From: Bacteroidia bacterium
Lineage (GTDB): Bacteria; Bacteroidota; Bacteroidia; Flavobacteriales; Flavobacteriaceae
DNA length: 61,667 nt
Assembly: GCA_030430535.1 (NCBI GenBank)
Contig: JAUIKY010000018.1
Coordinates: 1-61,667, forward strand
Reading direction: 5' to 3'
The position numbers and the translations under genes were made by a program. The notes beneath the pieces are model-generated. The model ran no database searches. It was not told the origin of the DNA and saw nothing but the letters and a program-made list of their open reading frames with translations. Positions 28,443 through 36,235 of the stretch are shown here, piece after piece (positions within the stretch are counted from its first letter, which is position 1; each line of letters opens with the position of its first letter).

Positions 28443-29065
28443 TGTCTACTTTTAAACAGGACTTAAACCAAGAACAGATACTAAATACTTATTTAGACGA
28501 CATTTACCATTCGAAAAAACTCAATTTTCACCGGATCACAAATTTAGACCAACAGCACCGGGGTATCGATGTGGTTATTCAACATAATTCCGCCGACTAT
28601 TTAATTGACGAAAAGGCTCAATTACACTACATAAATAAAGACCTACCCACTTTTACCTTCGAGCTTTCCTATTTAAACAAACACAATGATATTAGAGAAG
28701 GCTGGCTATTCGACCGCTCTAAAAAAACACAATTTTACTTTTTGGTTACTGCCATTTTTCTGAAGAATGGAAAAACAAAATTATTTGCCCCAAGCGATAT
28801 CGAATCCATAAAAATCACTTCGGTAAACCGCGAAAAACTTATCAATCACTTAAACCAAAAAGGCCTGTCGAGAAACCAACTTGATGCATACGATTTCGAT
28901 ATTAGAAACACCTTTTCCTTTGGCAAAAACATCATTCCGGAATTAGATGAAAAACACGCCGGCCTCATCTATTACACCGAACACCTTAATGAACGCCCCA
29001 TAAACCTACAGCTTCGGCTTCAGTATTTAATTGACAATAATATCGCCAAAGTTTTTCACCATTAA
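28442..29065 (+). CDS. candidate type II restriction endonuclease (PD-(D/E)xK-like)
   Basis: This 207-residue protein starts at GTG 28442, overlapping the methyltransferase stop by one base. I recognise no named family. Residues 40-60 read RGIDVVI...YLIDEKAQ, which fits a PD-(D/E)xK nuclease core with Asp43, then Asp56-x-Lys58 after a beta strand. Later beta-rich segments are FTFELSYL and TQFYFLVTAIFL. One-base coupling to a C5 methyltransferase strongly suggests the cognate restriction enzyme. A Vsr-type repair nuclease is less likely, since the typical Vsr motifs are absent. It could also be a modification-dependent accessory protein. Confidence 0.6.
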   Translation: MSTFKQDLNQEQILNTYLDDIYHSKKLNFHRITNLDQQHRGIDVVIQHNSADYLIDEKAQLHYINKDLPTFTFELSYLNKHNDIREGWLFDRSKKTQFYFLVTAIFLKNGKTKLFAPSDIESIKITSVNREKLINHLNQKGLSRNQLDAYDFDIRNTFSFGKNIIPELDEKHAGLIYYTEHLNERPINLQLRLQYLIDNNIAKVFHH

Positions 29066-29160
29066 ATTCCCATCACCAAAACGCCTTTCATTACAGACTA
29101 TTTCAAACTTTCATTTGTGTATTAGCAAATTTTTTAGCACTTTAATGAAAAAGTTAAAAA

Positions 29161-30051
29161 ATGAGCAAAATTGTATGCTTTGGCGAAATTCTGTGGGATG
29201 TGTTCCCAAAACAAAAAAAAATAGGGGGCGCACCGCTTAATGTAGCAAGCCGATTGAGTTCTTTTGGAAATGAAGTAGCGATGATAAGCGCCATTGGCGC
29301 TGATGTTTGGGGCGAAAAACTATTGCAATATTTAAACGAAAATAATATTAATACCGACCACGTACAGGTACTATACAAATACAAAACCGGAAAAGTAAAA
29401 GTGAAGCTGAACCGGAAAGGTTCGGCCACTTACGATATAAAACAGCCCCGTGCTTGGGACAAAATCCTGTTAACCGACGAAGCCCAAAAAGCAGTAAAAG
29501 AGGCAGATGCTTTCGTTTTTGGCAGCTTGGCCGCCCGCGACGACACCTCGCGAAATACCCTTTTCAACCTTATTGAAGCAGCCCAATATAAAATATTCGA
29601 CCTCAACTTAAGACCGCCGTATTACAGCGAAGACGTGTTGGTATATCTAATGGATAAAGCCGATTTTATAAAATTTAATGACGACGAGCTTTATGAGGTG
29701 AGCCAAATGATGGGCTCGAAATACAAATCGTTGGAACAAAACCTCCTTTTTATAGCCGAAAAAACGGAAACCAAACACATTTGTGTGACCAAGGGCGAAC
29801 ACGGTGCCGTGCTGCTTTACAATGGAAAACTATATTACAACAGTGGCTACCTCATCAAAGTAGTGGATACCGTTGGCGCGGGTGATTCGTTTTTAGGGTC
29901 TTTAGTCAGTCAGCTTTTAAATAAAACAGAACCCCAAAAAGCCATTGATTTTGCCTGTGCAGTTGGTGCTTTAGTGGCGGGCAGCGAGGGGGCAAATCCT
30001 AAAATTTCGGAAGAAACGATAAGCACGTTTATGCATCCAGAGCTTCATTAA
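29161..30051 (+). CDS. PfkB-family carbohydrate kinase (fructokinase-like)
   Basis: This 296-residue ribokinase-fold kinase starts IVCFGEILWDVFP and has the substrate-binding GGAPLNVASRLSSFG and the C-terminal signature VVDTVGAGDSFLGSL, which holds the catalytic Asp and anion hole. The short lid and the GGAPLNVA motif fit fructokinases, but sugar specificity is not certain. It is followed at 30 nt by a histidine kinase, with no obvious pathway partner. Confidence 0.88.
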   Translation: MSKIVCFGEILWDVFPKQKKIGGAPLNVASRLSSFGNEVAMISAIGADVWGEKLLQYLNENNINTDHVQVLYKYKTGKVKVKLNRKGSATYDIKQPRAWDKILLTDEAQKAVKEADAFVFGSLAARDDTSRNTLFNLIEAAQYKIFDLNLRPPYYSEDVLVYLMDKADFIKFNDDELYEVSQMMGSKYKSLEQNLLFIAEKTETKHICVTKGEHGAVLLYNGKLYYNSGYLIKVVDTVGAGDSFLGSLVSQLLNKTEPQKAIDFACAVGALVAGSEGANPKISEETISTFMHPELH

Positions 30052-30081
30052 TTATTTTTAATAACCTTTTACTTTCTCTGA

Positions 30082-31737
30082 ATGAAAACCATTTACGTAT
30101 CATTCATCTTCTTTATGGTTTACCGTTTGGCGTTCTGTACCAAAGCTTATTTTCCTGTGTTAAAACCAGACAGTACAGCGTACTATTCCATTTTGGCCAA
30201 CAACCCTAAAAACAGCAGCAGTTTAGTACAATCTTACCTTTATTTCAATAAGCAGTACGAAAGCAACCTGACTGCGGGCGACACCATTCTGGCCGTAAAT
30301 AATCTTAGGCAACTATCTATTATCCAATTTGGTCTTGGTGATTATTTTGGCAGCGAAACCAATGCCGTAAAAGCCTTAAAGCTACTGGAAAAACTAAAAG
30401 AAAACGATTTTTCCGCAGAAAGCAAAGTGGGCATTTACAATCAATTAGGGCGTGTTCATTACACTTTACTCAACTACAATGAAGCACTAAAACATTATCA
30501 AGAAGCACTAAAACACGCTTCCAGCCAAAACCAAATCAATATTATTAGAAACAACATAGGATTAATTTATATTGACCAATCTGATTTTGAAAAAGCTGAA
30601 AATGAATTTCAGGACATTTACACCAACAGCCTAGCTCTTAACGATGCCAAACAAACAGCACGGGCACTCGATAATTTAGGGTTAACAAAATTTAAACTAG
30701 ACAAAGCCGAATCACTAAATATTTTAAAGGAAGCGCTACAAATCAGGCTTAAAATAGCCGACCAAAAAGGCCTTTATTCCAGCTACAAAAACCTCTCGAC
30801 TTACTACAATGAATACGATGACAACCCCACCGCGCAACACTATGCGCAAAAAGCATACAACACTGCAAAAAATCTAAACAGTTCCTCGTTTCTTGAAGAT
30901 GCACTTTCCCACTGGATGTCGCTAAGCCCCAACCCCATGATTTTGCAATACCAGAAATTAAAAGACAGCATTGATAGCTCTAGGCAAATAGCTGAAAATA
31001 AATATGCCTTAATAAAGTTTAACTATGCCAAACAAGAACAAATAGCCCACGAGAACAAATTAAAACAGGAAAAGGAAAGAGCCGACAAAATTATGTATCA
31101 AGGCATTGGCGGGTTAATTTTTATTTCTTCCGTGTTCGCTTTTTTAATTATTCAAATTAGACATAAAAAAGACAAAATAAAAACCGTTTACAATACCGAA
31201 TCGCGTATTTCAAAAAAAGTACACGACGAGCTGGCCAACGACGTGTACCAAATAATGAGTAAGCTTCAAAATAACGCTAATATTCAAGACGATGTTTTAG
31301 AGGATTTGGATTCGGTTTATTCCAAAACCCGCGATATTTCTAAAGAAAACAGTACAATCGATCTCAATGACGATTACCAAAGCTTATTAAAAGACTTATT
31401 TTCAAGCTATAGCACCAACTCGGTAAATGTTATTACAAGAGGCATGAACATTATTGATTGGCACAATTTCGACGATGTAAAAAAAATGATGCTTTACAGG
31501 GTTTTACAGGAACTTTTGGTGAATATGAAAAAACACAGCCAATGCACCAACGTCGTTATATCCTTTCAAAAAATCAACAACAAAACTCATGTTAATTATG
31601 CCGATAATGGCAAAGTATGTGTACTTAAAAAAGGTTCTGGCATGCGGAATATGGAAAACCGTATAAAATCTATTAACGGAACGATTAGTTTTGAATCTGA
31701 ACCCAATAAAGGGTTCAAAGCCAAAATAACTGTTTAA
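30082..31737 (+). CDS. TPR-containing sensor histidine kinase
   Basis: This 551-residue kinase has an N-terminal signal or anchor helix, a periplasmic region of TPR-like repeats (residues about 60-300, for example GIYNQLGRVHYTLLNYNEALKHYQEAL and ALDNLGLTKFKLDKAE), a coiled segment, a membrane helix (residues about 340-358) and a cytoplasmic HisKA_3 domain with His381 in VHDELANDVYQ. The ATPase domain has QELLVNMKKHS, YADNG and GSGMRNMENRIKSI. It phosphorylates the regulator encoded 2 nt downstream. Such periplasmic TPR kinases are typical of Flavobacteria. The signal is unknown. Confidence 0.9.
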   Translation: MKTIYVSFIFFMVYRLAFCTKAYFPVLKPDSTAYYSILANNPKNSSSLVQSYLYFNKQYESNLTAGDTILAVNNLRQLSIIQFGLGDYFGSETNAVKALKLLEKLKENDFSAESKVGIYNQLGRVHYTLLNYNEALKHYQEALKHASSQNQINIIRNNIGLIYIDQSDFEKAENEFQDIYTNSLALNDAKQTARALDNLGLTKFKLDKAESLNILKEALQIRLKIADQKGLYSSYKNLSTYYNEYDDNPTAQHYAQKAYNTAKNLNSSSFLEDALSHWMSLSPNPMILQYQKLKDSIDSSRQIAENKYALIKFNYAKQEQIAHENKLKQEKERADKIMYQGIGGLIFISSVFAFLIIQIRHKKDKIKTVYNTESRISKKVHDELANDVYQIMSKLQNNANIQDDVLEDLDSVYSKTRDISKENSTIDLNDDYQSLLKDLFSSYSTNSVNVITRGMNIIDWHNFDDVKKMMLYRVLQELLVNMKKHSQCTNVVISFQKINNKTHVNYADNGKVCVLKKGSGMRNMENRIKSINGTISFESEPNKGFKAKITV

Positions 31738-31739
31738 TT

Positions 31740-32405
31740 ATGTTTAAAAGAGCACTGGTAGTTGACGACCACGATGTAGTAAACGAAGGCGTTTTAAAAG
31801 TACTGCAATCCAATAACATCCTTGATGTTGCTAAAGCGCAATACTGCGACGAAGCATACTTAAAAATAAAAAAAGCCACTCTAGATAAGGCCCCATTCGA
31901 CTTGTTGATTTCCGACCTATCTTTTAAGGAAGATTATAAAGAAAGTAAAATTAAGTCGGGCGAAGAACTGGTGGAAGCCCTAAAACCTGACTACCCCACC
32001 TTGCCCATTATTATATATTCTATGGAAGAGCGGCTACAAAAAGTGCGCAGCTTGGTAAACACATACGGTATTAGCGCATACGTTTGCAAAGGCCGAAAAG
32101 GCGCTGTGGAATTATCTGAGGCCATTCACCAGATAAGCAAAAACCAAACCTATCTCTCTCCACAAGTAGCAAATGCCCTAAACAGCAATAATAATTTAGA
32201 AATTGACGATTACGATATCGAACTTATAAAAAACCTATCATTGGGCCTATCGCAACACGAAATCAGTTCACTTTTTAAATCACAGAACGTATCGCCTTCC
32301 AGTTTAAGTTCCATAGAAAAGCGCATCAACAGACTAAAGGATATTTTTAAGGCCAATAATGCCATCCATTTAGTAGCCATTACAAAAGACCTCGGGCTTA
32401 TTTAA
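31740..32405 (+). CDS. response regulator (partner of the TPR kinase)
   Basis: The 221-residue protein has a receiver domain (RALVVDDHDVVNEGV, phospho-acceptor Asp59 in LLISDLSF, the switch region PIIIYSMEE and the Lys of YVCKG) and a C-terminal helix-turn-helix-like domain (ELIKNLSLGLSQHEISSLFKSQ, SSIEKRINRLKDIF). The second domain resembles LuxR/NarL but its recognition helix departs from the usual pattern (NVSPSSLSSIEKR). It is coupled to the kinase with a 2-nt gap. Two TACGG-N4-CCGTA palindromes follow at 32416 and 32572 and may be its targets. Confidence 0.88.
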   Translation: MFKRALVVDDHDVVNEGVLKVLQSNNILDVAKAQYCDEAYLKIKKATLDKAPFDLLISDLSFKEDYKESKIKSGEELVEALKPDYPTLPIIIYSMEERLQKVRSLVNTYGISAYVCKGRKGAVELSEAIHQISKNQTYLSPQVANALNSNNNLEIDDYDIELIKNLSLGLSQHEISSLFKSQNVSPSSLSSIEKRINRLKDIFKANNAIHLVAITKDLGLI

Positions 32406-32415
32406 AATACCCTAT

Positions 32416-32431
32416 TTACGGAATCCCGTAA
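32416..32431. promoter_or_regulatory. palindrome 1, candidate response-regulator site
   Basis: TTACGG-AATC-CCGTAA, a perfect 16-bp dyad, 10 nt after the response-regulator stop. It shares the core TACGG-N4-CCGTA with the site at 32572. Confidence 0.5.
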
Positions 32432-32502
32432 CTACCGGTCATACTAAAGTATTAATATTGCAGAGCTATTAATAATTCTCAATCACAAAAGTGATTGAAT
32501 TT

Positions 32503-32530
32503 TCACGCCCCAATTATGGGGCGTGTTTTT
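32503..32530 (+). terminator. intrinsic terminator downstream of the kinase/regulator pair
   Basis: CACGCCCC-AATTAT-GGGGCGTG followed by six T. Confidence 0.85.
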
Positions 32531-32571
32531 TAAAGCCCCAAAACAAGCATAAAACTGTTTTTTCAACCTAG

Positions 32572-32585
32572 TACGGAAATCCGTA
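32572..32585. promoter_or_regulatory. palindrome 2, candidate response-regulator site
   Basis: TACGGA-AA-TCCGTA, a perfect 14-bp dyad with the same TACGG-N4-CCGTA core as 32417-32430. It lies about 97 nt upstream of the next small gene. Confidence 0.5.
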
Positions 32586-32682
32586 AAATAAAACAACAAA
32601 CTGTTATTACATTTGGGCCAACTGGCACAAAACTAAAAGTGCTTTGTGCATTCAGCCCTATATCTCCAAAAACTTTCAACAT

Positions 32683-33024
32683 ATGGTTTGCCTCCAAAAC
32701 TTAAAAAAGCGCTTAGCAAAAAGTTGCACCAAATGGCTTAACTACTTCTTCCGACAAACCAACGGCAAGCAGTTTTCTAAAGGAAAAAACACCTTAACAG
32801 CAACAAAAAACCAACCCACCAAGCTAAGCACAAAAAAGCTCTATAATTATTTAGCACAGGCTTACAATCCTAATCGATTTGTGAATTCTGAAAATTATGA
32901 TATTGCGGTGGTTATTTTCCAAGACATAGTAAAGCACAAAAAAAATCATGAAAAACTTGTTGAAATACAACAATTAGGAATATCGAAACTGAAAGAAAAC
33001 GTTTCTAAAAAGAAAACCACCTAA
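32683..33024 (+). CDS. small hypothetical protein
   Basis: This 113-residue basic protein has no recognised domain. The N-terminal 25 residues form an amphipathic basic helix (VCLQNLKKRLAKSCTKWLNYFF), the middle is low-complexity (Lys/Thr/Gln) and the C-terminal part is helical (ENYDIAVVIFQDIVKHKKNHEKL). I start it at ATG 32683, because extension would need a TTG. It lies downstream of the two TACGG palindromes, so it may be a target of the adjacent regulator. A bidirectional terminator follows at 33091-33131. Confidence 0.45.
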   Translation: MVCLQNLKKRLAKSCTKWLNYFFRQTNGKQFSKGKNTLTATKNQPTKLSTKKLYNYLAQAYNPNRFVNSENYDIAVVIFQDIVKHKKNHEKLVEIQQLGISKLKENVSKKKTT

Positions 33025-33090
33025 GTTTTAGGCTTTTACTAAAATTTACTTTTAGACAAAAACCTAAACCCCAATAAAAAACGGATTCTT

Positions 33091-33131
33091 AAAAAAACGA
33101 AAAAGCCACCTCAAATACTGAAGCGGCTTTT
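33091..33131. terminator. bidirectional terminator between the small gene and the tRNA
   Basis: AAAAGCC at 33101-33107 pairs with GGCTTTT at 33125-33131, with further pairs inside (TCA/TGA). On the minus strand it is followed by TTTTTCGTTTTTTT and would end the tRNA transcript. On the plus strand the T-run is weak. Confidence 0.7.
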
Positions 33132-33132
33132 G

Positions 33133-33206
33133 TGGTCCCACCTGGGCTCGAACCAGGGACTTTCTGATTATGAGTCAGATACTCTAACCAACTGAGTTAT
33201 AGGACC
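33133..33206 (-). tRNA. tRNA with anticodon CAT (elongator Met or Ile2)
   Basis: The 74-nt minus-strand sequence folds into a full cloverleaf: acceptor GGTCCTA/TGGGACC (one G-U), D arm ACTC/GAGT, anticodon stem TCTGA/TCAGA with loop CTCATAA, and T arm CCTGG/CCAGG with loop TTCGAGC. CCA is not encoded. It is not initiator tRNA, which has an unpaired position 1 in most bacteria. CAT is shared by elongator Met and by Ile2, in which C34 is modified to lysidine. I cannot separate the two with certainty. Confidence 0.9.
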
Positions 33207-33315
33207 TATTAGTTTTCACTAATATCACTCTTTAAAAAGAGAGTGCAATATTACTACATATTTTATAACTCTACAAGAAATTTTACGCGATAATCGCAAT
33301 TTAGGTACTCTGGAC

Positions 33316-33717
33316 TCATTTTATATCTTGGCACAATTCAATCAGTACCCCGTTTGTAGATTTTGGATGCAAAAACGCCACCAGTTTATTATCGGCACCC
33401 GGTTTTGGGGTTTCGTTAAGCACTACAAAACCTTCTTTTTTCAGTCGGATGATTTCCGCTTCAATGTCATCAACACTAAACGCGATATGATGTATGCCTT
33501 CACCTTTTTTTTCAATAAACCTTGCAATAGGACTATTTTCATTTGTGGCTTCCAAAAGCTCAATTTTATTGTCGCCCACTTTAAAAAATGAAGTGTTTAC
33601 ACCCTCTCTTTCAACGGCTTCAATTTTATAGTGCGCTTCACCAAACAGTTTTGAAAACAAACTATTGGATTCCTTTAAACTTTTTACCGCAATACCTATA
33701 TGTTCAATTTTGTTCAT
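33316..33717 (-). CDS. mce: methylmalonyl-CoA epimerase
   Basis: The epimerase interconverts (R)- and (S)-methylmalonyl-CoA in propionate metabolism. The 133-residue vicinal-oxygen-chelate protein has the metal ligands in MNKIEHIGIAVKSL, in EGIHHIAFSVDDI and in the C-terminal GVLIELCQ. Length is standard. It is monocistronic, pointing away from rbfA. Confidence 0.93.
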   Translation of the reverse strand: MNKIEHIGIAVKSLKESNSLFSKLFGEAHYKIEAVEREGVNTSFFKVGDNKIELLEATNENSPIARFIEKKGEGIHHIAFSVDDIEAEIIRLKKEGFVVLNETPKPGADNKLVAFLHPKSTNGVLIELCQDIK

Positions 33718-33829
33718 TCACATGTACTTTTTCCTTTACGCTGAAAAGGGGATTATTCCAGACAAAACATAATCAGCATCAAAATACGAAAATACCAATC
33801 TAAAAGTAACATAATCTTTAAATATCCGT

Positions 33830-33837
33830 TATTTTTG
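33830..33837 (+). promoter_or_regulatory. -7 promoter box of rbfA
   Basis: TATTTTTG, a perfect TAnnTTTG, without a clear -33 element. It lies 33 nt upstream of the GTG chosen as rbfA start and overlaps any longer reading frame, so it decides the start. Confidence 0.55.
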
Positions 33838-33870
33838 TACCTTAAACAAAGGGTTCTAAAATTTTTCATT

Positions 33871-34266
33871 GTGGAAGAAAGTCAAAGACAAAAAAAAATA
33901 GGTTCGGTTTTACAACAAGATTTGGTGGAAGTGCTACAAGGCGCGGCCACACAGGGCGGCATGCGCGGGGTGATTATATCGGTATCGAAAGTAAAAGTAA
34001 CGGCCGACCTTTCCATAGCCAAAGTATATTTGAGCATTTTTCCCAATAATAAGGGCAAAGAACTTTTGGAGGGCATCCGTTCCAACACGCCATTAATTCG
34101 TCACGAACTGGCACAGCGCACCAAAAACCAATTGCGCCGTATGCCCCATTTGGAGTTTTTTATTGATGATTCTTTGGAATACATCGAGAACATTGAAAAG
34201 TCGTTAAAAAGAGAAGACGACCCCATAAAAAACCCTGATGCTTTAGACAAAAGAAAAAAATCTTAA
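33871..34266 (+). CDS. rbfA: ribosome-binding factor A
   Basis: RbfA helps mature the 30S subunit, binding near the 5' end of 16S rRNA. The 131-residue protein begins (GTG) MEESQRQKKIGSVLQQDLVEVL and has the KH-like fold with VIISVSKVKVTADLSIAKVYLSIF and RHELAQRTKNQLRRMPHLEFFIDDSLEY. A TTG start 12 codons upstream is rejected because the promoter box overlaps it. The next gene starts 2 nt after the stop. Confidence 0.94.
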   Translation: MEESQRQKKIGSVLQQDLVEVLQGAATQGGMRGVIISVSKVKVTADLSIAKVYLSIFPNNKGKELLEGIRSNTPLIRHELAQRTKNQLRRMPHLEFFIDDSLEYIENIEKSLKREDDPIKNPDALDKRKKS

Positions 34267-34267
34267 T

Positions 34268-35473
34268 TTGAATTTCCCGCTCTATATAGCCAAACGTTAC
34301 CTGCGCAGCAAAAGCAGCAACAACGCTATTAATTTTATAACCTACATTGCCCTTATTGGTGTTATTTTGGGAGCGGCTTCGTTATTTATTGTGCTTTCCG
34401 GGTTTGCAGGATTGAAAGATTTTACCCTTCAATTTTCTACCATTGTAGATCCCGACTTGAAGGCAGAACCCGTTGCTGGAAAATCGTTTAATTTAACCGA
34501 AGAAGAATTAACTCAACTTAACCAGTTGGAAGATGTTGCCGAGTTTTCCAAAATTATTGAAGAGCGTGTTTTTATCACTTCCGACAATAAAAACACATTA
34601 GCCGTATTAAAAGGGGTTGACGAGCATTACCAAAATGTGGTACAGATAGATTCGGTGATTGATTACGGCAATTGGCTGGAGCAAAAAACAAATCAACTGG
34701 TTGTGGGTTGGGGCATTTCAAACAGTTTATCGTTAGGGGTTTTAGATTTCACAAAGCCTGTAAACGTTTTTGTTCCCAAACCAGGAAAGGGAGCCATTAC
34801 CTCTACCAAAAATGCCTTTAACAGTATTAGAGCCATAAATGTTGGCGTGTTTTTTATTAATGAAACGCTGAACGACAGTTATATTTATGCACCGATTGAT
34901 TTGGCAAAAAACCTACTGAATTATAACGACAACCAATTCACCACTATTGAATTCAAACTGAAAAACGGAGTTGACGAAGCCTTGGCCAAATCCAATATAG
35001 AGTCCATTTTGGGCGACAAAGTGATTTTAAAAAACCGCGCCCAATTGAACGATGCCATTTACAAAATGCTGAATACCGAAAATTTGGCGGTATATCTCAT
35101 TTTCACCCTCGTATTGATTATTGCGTTTTTTAACGTGGTGGGCTCATTGATTATGATGATGTTGGACAAAAAACAGAGTCTGAATACCATTTTTAATATG
35201 GGCACCACGGTAAAAGACATCCGGAAAATATTTTTTTACCAAGGCAGCCTTATGAGTATTGTTGGCGGCGCCATCGGGTTAGTATTAGCGTTAATCGTGA
35301 CCTTACTCCAAAAAACATTTGGTTGGGTAATGATAACCCCAACCTTGCCTTATCCGGTGACGATAAAATTTGAAAACTTTATTATTGTCTTTTTAACTAT
35401 TTCGGTGTTGGGTGTCTTAGCTTCAAAAATTGCTTCGGCACGTATAACGAAGTCTTTGGTGCAGAATGCTTAG
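34268..35473 (+). CDS. FtsX/LolC-E family ABC transporter permease
   Basis: The 401-residue membrane protein starts at TTG 34268 with the LolC/E signature FPLYIAKRYLRSKSSNNAINFITYIALIGVILGAASLFIVLSGFAGL (cytoplasmic lead and first membrane helix). A large periplasmic domain spans residues 50-270. Three helices close the protein (LIFTLVLIIAFFNVVGSLI, SIVGGAIGLVLALIVTLL, FIIVFLTISVLGVLASKI). Homologues extract lipoproteins from the inner membrane with a LolD ATPase, which is not encoded here. It is probably cotranscribed with rbfA, as in many Flavobacteria. Confidence 0.9.
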   Translation: MNFPLYIAKRYLRSKSSNNAINFITYIALIGVILGAASLFIVLSGFAGLKDFTLQFSTIVDPDLKAEPVAGKSFNLTEEELTQLNQLEDVAEFSKIIEERVFITSDNKNTLAVLKGVDEHYQNVVQIDSVIDYGNWLEQKTNQLVVGWGISNSLSLGVLDFTKPVNVFVPKPGKGAITSTKNAFNSIRAINVGVFFINETLNDSYIYAPIDLAKNLLNYNDNQFTTIEFKLKNGVDEALAKSNIESILGDKVILKNRAQLNDAIYKMLNTENLAVYLIFTLVLIIAFFNVVGSLIMMMLDKKQSLNTIFNMGTTVKDIRKIFFYQGSLMSIVGGAIGLVLALIVTLLQKTFGWVMITPTLPYPVTIKFENFIIVFLTISVLGVLASKIASARITKSLVQNA

Positions 35474-35812
35474 TCTTCCTGTTTAACAGCTACTATTTGT
35501 TAACGTCCCGATAGTTATCGGTAGGAGACATCGCATTACAGTGGATAATGTTAAGCAACTTTAAAAATCATACCTGTAACAAGAACACTAAAAAAACTTT
35601 ATAACTTTTACACAAATTATGTGATTTCTCCCTCTGGGTCGAAATGACTCGAAATTTATACATAGTCGTTATGTCATGTCGAAATGAGGGACGATTGAGA
35701 CATCGCACTACAATGGGTTTTCAATCAAAAACACCTAAAGAACTTCATTCCTTGGAGTTTATTTAATTGTGAAATTTCTTATGCTCGTTCGAAATTGACC
35801 GGCGCACTTCAA
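35474..35812. repeat. gene-free stretch with dispersed intergenic repeats
   Basis: This 339-nt stretch has no credible gene. It holds a 14-bp palindrome CCGATAGTTATCGG at 35508-35521 and a 20-nt direct repeat GAGACATCGCAyTACArTGG at 35525-35544 and 35697-35716. A unit beginning TGTGATTTCTC with a GTCGAAATGACT core at 35620-35654 recurs at 36174-36207, upstream of dusB's end. GTCGAAATGAgg appears again near 35679. These look like decayed REP-type elements. Confidence 0.6.
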
Positions 35813-36097
35813 TCAAGCCTTGCTTTTCCTATCGATATGCCCCAAATCTTTATCAGGATTTATCTTATCCCTAACCTTTATTTTTAAGGTGGTTATTTCT
35901 GGGAAGCCGTTCATCTCTTTTCGCGACCAAATTTTTTCATCGTTGGCATAAACCTCAAAAATACCACCCGTTCCTGGAACAAGGGTTAATCCATCAATGT
36001 CTTCACCAAAAGTGGTTAATAATTCTTGAGCCATCCAAGTGGACCTGAGCAACCATCGGCATTGTGTGCAGTATATAATTTTAACTTGATTTTTCAT
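35813..36097 (-). CDS. SelT/SelW/SelH-family (Rdx) thioredoxin-like protein
   Basis: This 94-residue protein has the Rdx-family redox motif near the N-terminus (IIYCTQCRWLLRSTWMAQELL, a CxxC) and the central LVPGTGGIFEVYAND with IWSRKEMNGFPE. In eukaryotes and some bacteria the second Cys position is selenocysteine. Here both are Cys and no in-frame TGA occurs. It may act as a small reductase, with unknown partner. It stands alone among repeats. Confidence 0.85.
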   Translation of the reverse strand: MKNQVKIIYCTQCRWLLRSTWMAQELLTTFGEDIDGLTLVPGTGGIFEVYANDEKIWSRKEMNGFPEITTLKIKVRDKINPDKDLGHIDRKSKA

Positions 36098-36173
36098 TTT
36101 TGTTTTTTAGACTTACAATAGTTGAAATTTGAATTCGCTAATAAACTTAAAAAATGTTAAACAGTAAAACTTG

Positions 36174-36207
36174 TGTGATTTCTCACTATGTTCGAAATGA
36201 CTGAAAA
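36174..36207. repeat. second copy of the TGTGATTTCTC repeat
   Basis: Positions 36174-36207 match 35620-35654 with few differences: TGTGATTTCTC, then ACTATG-TTCGAAATGACT versus CCTCTGGGTCGAAATGACT. It is in the same orientation. Confidence 0.55.
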
Positions 36208-36235
36208 AAAAAAAACGGATTATTCTATAGTTATG

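Noticed and set aside
28442-29065. Vsr mismatch endonuclease
   Set aside because: The Vsr size and motifs are absent.
35813-36097. Selenoprotein
   Set aside because: The Rdx motif uses Cys codons (CTQC) and no in-frame TGA is present.
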